Below, piece after piece: positions 31,319 through 35,596 of a stretch of DNA of 35,596 nt (positions are counted from its first letter, which is position 1; every line of letters begins with the position of its first letter). Source of the DNA: Limisoma gallistercoris (GTDB taxonomy: Bacteria; Bacteroidota; Bacteroidia; Bacteroidales; Muribaculaceae); the NCBI GenBank assembly GCA_018712365.1, contig DVHD01000045.1, forward strand, positions 1 to 35,596, written 5' to 3'. The position numbers and the translations under genes are program-made. The notes under the pieces were generated by a model that searched no databases, was not told the origin of the DNA, and saw only the letters and a program-made list of their open reading frames with translations.

Positions 31319-32473
31319 ATGAAATATTTTTTGATTGCGGGAGAGGCGTCGGGCGACTTGCATGGCGGCGGATTGATAAAGGCTTTGCGCGAAACTGATT
31401 CCGACGCGCGGTTTTGTTTCCTTGGCGGCGATTTTATGGAGAATGCGTCGGGTGTGAAGCCTGTGGTGCATTATAAAAGGATGGCCTATATGGCGTTTTC
31501 CGAAGTGCTGCGCCATCTGCCCGACATTTTAGGCAATATGCGTGCTGCCCGTAAGGCTTTGGATGATTTTGCTCCCGATGCCGTGATTTTGATAGACTAT
31601 CCGTCGTTTAATCTGAAAATAGCAAAATACGCTTTTGGAAAAGGATTGCCGGTCTACTATTATATATCTCCGAAAGTGTGGGCATGGAAAGAATGGCGTG
31701 TGAAAGATATAAGGAAATATGTGCGGAAAGTGTTTTCCATACTGCCGTTTGAAACTGATTTCTACGCCCGGCACGGTGTTGAGGCGGATTATATGGGCAA
31801 CCCGACTGCAAATGAAATTGCGGAGTTCAAACTAAATGTTCCGGATTTCCTCGCTTTTATGGAGAAGCACGGAATACGTGACCGCAGGCCGGTGATAGCG
31901 TTGCTGCCGGGGTCGAGAGCCGGAGAAATCCGTAACAATTTGCCGGTGATGTATAAGGCGGCAGCGCGTTTTCCCGATTTTCAGCCGGTAGTTGCGGCAG
32001 CTCCGAATATCGATAGTGATTTTTATTCCGCGGTGCTGAAAAATAAAGGAATGGATGTGCATCCGTTGCTGGTTGAAAATGACACTTTCGCCTTGGTCGC
32101 CAATTCGGCGGCGGCTTTGGTCACATCGGGGACGGCCACGCTTGAGACGGCTGTAATCGGTACGCCGCAGGTGGTATGCTACCGTGCCAACGGCTCGAAA
32201 TTCGCGTATAAATTGTTTGAGCGCATATTGAATGTGCCGTTTGTGTCGTTGCCTAATCTCATTGTCGGCAGGGAGGTGGTGAAAGAATTGCTGTTGCATG
32301 AATGCACCCCTGAAAATGTGGCGAAAGAGCTGGAGCCGCTGCTTTACGACTCGCCCCAATGGCGTGCGATGTGCGACGGTTATAAGGAGGTGAGCCGCCG
32401 TCTGGGTGACAAAGAAAGCGGAAAGGAGACGGCCCATGCCATATTCCGTGATTTAAATTCCGTGAAAAGGTAA
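31319..32473 (+). CDS. lpxB: Lipid-A-disaccharide synthase
   Basis: 384 aa, normal LpxB length. It joins UDP-diacylglucosamine and lipid X to form the lipid A disaccharide at the inner face of the inner membrane. Visible features are the N-terminal YFLIAGEASGDLHGGGLI, GFGVVEVLRH-like MAFSEVLRHLPDI, IDYPSFNLKIAKYA, YYISPKVWAWKEWRV, LPFETDFYARHGVEADYMGNP and the UDP-sugar region LLPGSRAGEIRNN, LVTSGTATLETAVIGTPQVV. It starts 12 bp after the nuclease gene and its stop is immediately followed by the ATG of the MutS-like gene. Confidence 0.97.
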   Translation: MKYFLIAGEASGDLHGGGLIKALRETDSDARFCFLGGDFMENASGVKPVVHYKRMAYMAFSEVLRHLPDILGNMRAARKALDDFAPDAVILIDYPSFNLKIAKYAFGKGLPVYYYISPKVWAWKEWRVKDIRKYVRKVFSILPFETDFYARHGVEADYMGNPTANEIAEFKLNVPDFLAFMEKHGIRDRRPVIALLPGSRAGEIRNNLPVMYKAAARFPDFQPVVAAAPNIDSDFYSAVLKNKGMDVHPLLVENDTFALVANSAAALVTSGTATLETAVIGTPQVVCYRANGSKFAYKLFERILNVPFVSLPNLIVGREVVKELLLHECTPENVAKELEPLLYDSPQWRAMCDGYKEVSRRLGDKESGKETAHAIFRDLNSVKR

Positions 32474-34255
32474 ATGGAGCCAAGAAAATATTATCAGGAT
32501 ATAATTGACGGCAGTAATTGTGCTTTGTCGCGTCTGCGCAAAGAGTCGTTTTTTGTGGCAATGTCGCGGCTTGCGGTATTTATTGCCACGGTAGTTGCCT
32601 GTTTTGTGGCGGAGGTTTCTGCGTTGGTGGCTGTCGTGGCTGTTTGCGGATTGGTGCTGTTTTTGTGGCTTGCTAAATTGAGCGGAAGGATAGACGGACG
32701 GAAGTCTGTTGAGGAAATGAAGATAGAGCGTTCGCGGCTGAATATCGACAGGCTCGATTTGAAGTTCGACAACCTTCCGGAAGGTTCGGCTTATATCGAC
32801 CCTGCGCATGATTATGCCTTCGACATCGACTTGTTCGGGAAAAAGTCGCTTTTCTCCTTGCTCGATTCCACGTCCACAGCCGTAGGAAGCCGTAAATTGG
32901 CAGATTGGTTGCTTCATCCTGAAAAAGTCTCCTCCGAAGTGGAAGAGCGTCAGGCAGCTGTGAAGGAGTTGTCGGAGAATAACGGTTTCCGTTTGAAGAT
33001 GGCCTCGATTGGGAAAATCGCCGATGATGAAACTTCCGGCGACAAGACTTTTGATGCCGCAAAGATACCTGACTTTTCTGTGAATGCCGTATGGCGGGCG
33101 GCATATAGGACAGTGCCGTTTGTGTACGCGGCTTTGTTTGCCTTGATGGCATTGGATTTGTTGCCGGGGATATTTATCTTTTATTTTTTCCTGCTTGTCC
33201 TGGCCGCAAGCGGTTTGCAGGCCAAACGTGTCGGCAAGTTGCATGGATGGCTTGCTAAGTCGGTACGGCGTATGGCCGGTTGCTCGGAATTGCTTCGAGC
33301 CATAGAAAACGAGCGGTTCAGTTCGGGGATACTGCTCCTTTTGCAGTCTAATGTCAGGCAGGGCGGCAGTTGCGCTTCCCGGCAGACTTCCCGGCTGATG
33401 AGGATTATCAATAATCTCGACCAGCGTTATAATGTGTTCGGCTATGCCATAATGAACGGCTTTTTCCTTTGGGATATGCGGCAGATTGACAGTGCTTCCC
33501 GATGGATGGCTTTGAATGCCGGCAAGGTGGCCGGTTGGGACGATGCTATTGCCGGATTCGACGCTTTTTGTGCATTGGCCGTTTTCCGATTCAACAATCC
33601 TTCGTATGTGTTTCCGTCGCTCGACCATACAGGTAATACGGTTGTGGAGGCTGTGGATGCCGGGCATCCGTTGATTCCTGCCTGTAAATGTGTGTGCAAC
33701 GGTGTGGAACGGTTGTCTTTACACTCGTTTTTTGTGGTCACCGGGGCTAATATGGCAGGGAAAAGCACTTATTTGCGCACTGTTGCCGTCAATTATCTGC
33801 TCGCTCTTGTAGGCGCGCCTGTGTTCGCCAAGCGTATGGTGTTCAGTCCTGCTACTCTCTTTACAGGTTTGCGCACATCCGACTCTTTGGCCGACGGAGC
33901 GTCGTATTTCTTTGCCGAGTTGTCGCGGTTGCAGCAATTGGTGAGGAGGGCGGAACGTGGGGAAAAGATGCTGGTAATACTCGACGAGATATTGCGCGGC
34001 ACGAATTCCGTCGACAAGCAGAAAGGCTCGCTCGGATTGGTGCGCAAGCTCGTTGAACTGCCTGTCGCGGGGATAATCGCCACCCACGACCTCGCTCTCG
34101 GCTCGCTCGCCGATGCTTTTCCCGGCAGAATAAAAAATTTCCGTTTCGAGGCCGAACTGTCGGGCGGTAGTCTGTCGTTCTCCTACCGCATTATGTCCGG
34201 AATAGCGCAAAACGCCAACGCCTATTATCTGATGCGCACGATGGGAATCATCTGA
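32474..34255 (+). CDS. Membrane-anchored MutS-like ATPase
   Basis: 593 aa. The C-terminal third is a MutS domain V ATPase: Walker A TGANMAGKSTYLRT, LFTGLRTSDSLADGASYFFAE, Walker B MLVILDEILRGTNS, and GIIATHDLALG. The mismatch-binding and connector domains of MutS are absent. Instead there are hydrophobic segments near residues 28-70 (RLAVFIATVVACFVAEVSALV, AVVAVCGLVLFLWLA) and 215-250 (VPFVYAALFALMALDLLPGIFIFYF), so the protein is probably in the inner membrane with the ATPase in the cytosol. Such proteins are common in Bacteroidota but have no assigned role; mismatch repair is unlikely. The start follows the lpxB stop with no gap. Confidence 0.9.
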   Translation: MEPRKYYQDIIDGSNCALSRLRKESFFVAMSRLAVFIATVVACFVAEVSALVAVVAVCGLVLFLWLAKLSGRIDGRKSVEEMKIERSRLNIDRLDLKFDNLPEGSAYIDPAHDYAFDIDLFGKKSLFSLLDSTSTAVGSRKLADWLLHPEKVSSEVEERQAAVKELSENNGFRLKMASIGKIADDETSGDKTFDAAKIPDFSVNAVWRAAYRTVPFVYAALFALMALDLLPGIFIFYFFLLVLAASGLQAKRVGKLHGWLAKSVRRMAGCSELLRAIENERFSSGILLLLQSNVRQGGSCASRQTSRLMRIINNLDQRYNVFGYAIMNGFFLWDMRQIDSASRWMALNAGKVAGWDDAIAGFDAFCALAVFRFNNPSYVFPSLDHTGNTVVEAVDAGHPLIPACKCVCNGVERLSLHSFFVVTGANMAGKSTYLRTVAVNYLLALVGAPVFAKRMVFSPATLFTGLRTSDSLADGASYFFAELSRLQQLVRRAERGEKMLVILDEILRGTNSVDKQKGSLGLVRKLVELPVAGIIATHDLALGSLADAFPGRIKNFRFEAELSGGSLSFSYRIMSGIAQNANAYYLMRTMGII

Positions 34256-34296
34256 AAGCGGGCATGTAACATTTTTGTGAAAAATATCTGTCAGAA

Positions 34297-34327
34297 TTTT
34301 TTTTGCGGGCGATTTGCATTACCTTTG
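34297..34327 (+). promoter_or_regulatory. pfkA promoter
   Basis: TACCTTTG at 34320-34327 matches the -7 element. The -33 position (34297-34300) is TTTT within a T-run. About 29 bp lie between the -7 and the ATG at 34357. Confidence 0.55.
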
Positions 34328-34356
34328 CATAAGCCTGAATTTTTAAATTATAGATT

Positions 34357-35334
34357 ATGCCTATTAATTGTATTGGAATCCTGACTTCAGGAGGCGACGC
34401 GCCGGGTATGAACGCGGCGATACGCGCCGTGACCCGCTCCGCCATTTTCAGCGGTATGCGTGTGAAAGGTATTTATCGTGGTTACAAAGGTTTGGTGACT
34501 GACGAGATTGTGGAGTTCCGCACTCAGAATGTTTCCAACATCATACAAATGGGCGGCACGATTCTGAAAACGGCGCGGTGCGCCGAATTCCGCACGGAGG
34601 AAGGCCGTAAGCTTGCCTATGAGAACATGAAGAAAGAGGGCATCGACGCGTTGGTGGTAATCGGTGGCGACGGTTCGCTGACCGGTGCGAGAATCTTTGC
34701 CACTGAATACAATATCCCGATTGTCGGGCTTCCCGGAACAATCGACAACGACCTTTATGGCACGGACACCACCATCGGTTACGACACTGCGTTGAACACC
34801 ATTATGCAGTGTGTCGACAAAATCCGCGACACGGCGACTTCCCACGAGCGTCTGTTCTTCATCGAGGTTATGGGACGCGATGCGGGTTTTCTTGCTTTGA
34901 ACGGTGCGATTGCCGCAGGTGCGGAGGCTGCTATCATCCCGGAGATTTCCACGGAGGTTGACCAGTTGGAGGAACTTATTAACAACGGTTTCCGCAAGAG
35001 CAAGAACTCGTCGTTGGTGCTGGTTGCCGAGAGTCCTGTCACAGGAGGCGCGATGGGCTTGGCAGAGCGTGTGAAGAACGAGTATCCGCAGTATGATGTG
35101 CGTGTCACTATTCTCGGACATTTGCAGCGAGGCGGCTCGCCTACAGCTCACGACCGTATCCTCGCATCGCGGATGGGTGCGGCTGCCATTGACGCTTTGC
35201 TCGAAGACCAGCGCAACGTGATGATTGGCATTTCCAACGAGGAGATTGTCTATGTGCCGTTCTCCAAGGCCGTGAAGAAGGACAAGCCTATCAACCGCGA
35301 CCTGCTCGACACTCTCCGCCGTCTCTCTATCTGA
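34357..35334 (+). CDS. pfkA: ATP-dependent 6-phosphofructokinase
   Basis: 325 aa. It phosphorylates fructose-6-phosphate in the cytosol, the committed step of glycolysis. Motifs are GILTSGGDAPGMNAAIRAV at the N-terminus, VIGGDGSLTGA (Gly-Asp-Gly-Ser suggests ATP use; a PPi-type enzyme usually has GGDD), PGTIDNDLYGTD containing the catalytic Asp, EVMGRDAGFLAL and LGHLQRGGSPTAHDR. Single-gene unit with its own promoter and terminator. Confidence 0.96.
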   Translation: MPINCIGILTSGGDAPGMNAAIRAVTRSAIFSGMRVKGIYRGYKGLVTDEIVEFRTQNVSNIIQMGGTILKTARCAEFRTEEGRKLAYENMKKEGIDALVVIGGDGSLTGARIFATEYNIPIVGLPGTIDNDLYGTDTTIGYDTALNTIMQCVDKIRDTATSHERLFFIEVMGRDAGFLALNGAIAAGAEAAIIPEISTEVDQLEELINNGFRKSKNSSLVLVAESPVTGGAMGLAERVKNEYPQYDVRVTILGHLQRGGSPTAHDRILASRMGAAAIDALLEDQRNVMIGISNEEIVYVPFSKAVKKDKPINRDLLDTLRRLSI

Positions 35335-35373
35335 TGCGGTTTTGACGAATATCCGCTAATGCGGTATCAATAT

Positions 35374-35409
35374 AAAGCACTCCGGCTGGTAGCCGAGGGT
35401 GCTTTTTTT
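35374..35409 (+). terminator. Intrinsic terminator of pfkA
   Basis: AAAGCAC-TCCGGCT pairs with AGCCG-AGGGTGCTTT around a GGT loop, with a small bulge, and runs into seven Ts. It starts about 40 bp after the pfkA stop. Confidence 0.8.
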
Positions 35410-35442
35410 GTTGTGTGCGGATTTAATCTAAGACCGTAAACT

Positions 35443-35508
35443 GGTAAATTCTTCAGTCTGACTGAACGAATTTACGTAAATTCGTTCAACGCCGTTGAAA
35501 ATTTTACC
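35443..35508. repeat. Nested inverted repeats centred on a 26-bp perfect palindrome
   Basis: 35463-35488 is a perfect palindrome (half-site TGAACGAATTTAC). The dyad CAGTC-T-GACTG (35454-35464) overlaps its left edge. Outer arms GGTAAATTCTTCA (35443-35455) and TGAAAATTTTACC (35496-35508) pair at 11 of 13 bases. It lies between the pfkA terminator and a minus-strand gene end. Confidence 0.8.
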
Positions 35509-35510
35509 GA

Positions 35511-35596
35511 TTATTTGATGTATTCAAGGTATGTGTTTCGGTTTATTGTGCTGTAATCGGCTTCAGGGTAAGCCGTGGCAAAAGGCTTAGGCATTT
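35511..35596 (-). CDS. C-terminal tail of an unidentified gene (rest off window)
   Basis: The minus strand is open from the window edge to a TAA at 35511-35513, encoding PKPFATAYPEADYSTINRN followed by TYLEYIK. Codon choice looks coding, and the position opposite the pfkA terminator suits a convergent gene. Too short to identify; it could be chance. Confidence 0.4.
   Translation of the reverse strand, partial: MPKPFATAYPEADYSTINRNTYLEYIK

Overview
The window looks like chromosomal DNA of a gut-type Bacteroidales bacterium (Bacteroidota). A Muribaculaceae-like genome is my guess, but the family cannot be fixed from the sequence. The support is a SusC/SusD pair, two more TonB-dependent receptors, a PorE-like OmpA lipoprotein, promoters of the Bacteroidota type (TTTG, about 19-21 bp, TAnnTTTG) in front of many genes, weak Shine-Dalgarno sequences, and a tRNA gene without an encoded CCA end. 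No plasmid, phage or CRISPR module is visible.

Layout. 1-3.8 kb (minus strand): an AlbA_2/Schlafen-type ATP-binding regulator, an NtrC-type sigma-54 response regulator, and its histidine kinase, which has lost the DHp/H-box segment and is frameshifted. 3.8-4.8 kb: about 1 kb without a gene, holding two copies of a 49-bp promoter-bearing repeat and a 416-bp MITE-like element with 17/18 inverted ends. 4.8-9.5 kb: susC-susD. 9.5-10.7 kb: a hairpin-rich island, then fabD. 10.9-15.8 kb: a xenosiderophore-uptake operon of the XusABC type (TonB receptor, DUF4374 lipoprotein, PepSY membrane protein), meeting a NarL-type two-component pair head-on with overlapping stop codons. 18.7 kb: tRNA-Pro(GGG), then a second hairpin island. 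19.3-21.7 kb: porE-like gene and tadA. 21.9-26.2 kb: a TonB receptor with a beta-helix lipoprotein, preceded by six 11-bp-phased repeats that resemble a PhoB operator array. 26.4-28.4 kb: queA and a beta-barrel outer membrane protein. 28.5-35.3 kb (plus strand): tsaE, an Imm17-like small membrane protein, corA, an Rpn/PD-(D/E)XK nuclease, lpxB, a membrane-anchored MutS-like ATPase and pfkA. At the right edge lie a nested palindrome and the tail of a minus-strand gene.

Together the genes mix housekeeping functions (fabD, tadA, queA, tsaE, lpxB, pfkA, tRNA) with envelope nutrient uptake (three TonB systems, two two-component systems) and small accessory insertions (AlbA_2 gene, Rpn nuclease, MITE, repeat islands). 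The least explained parts are the modular hairpin islands, the 11-bp-phased operator array, the repeat that carries a promoter, and the kinase that has lost its phosphoacceptor domain.
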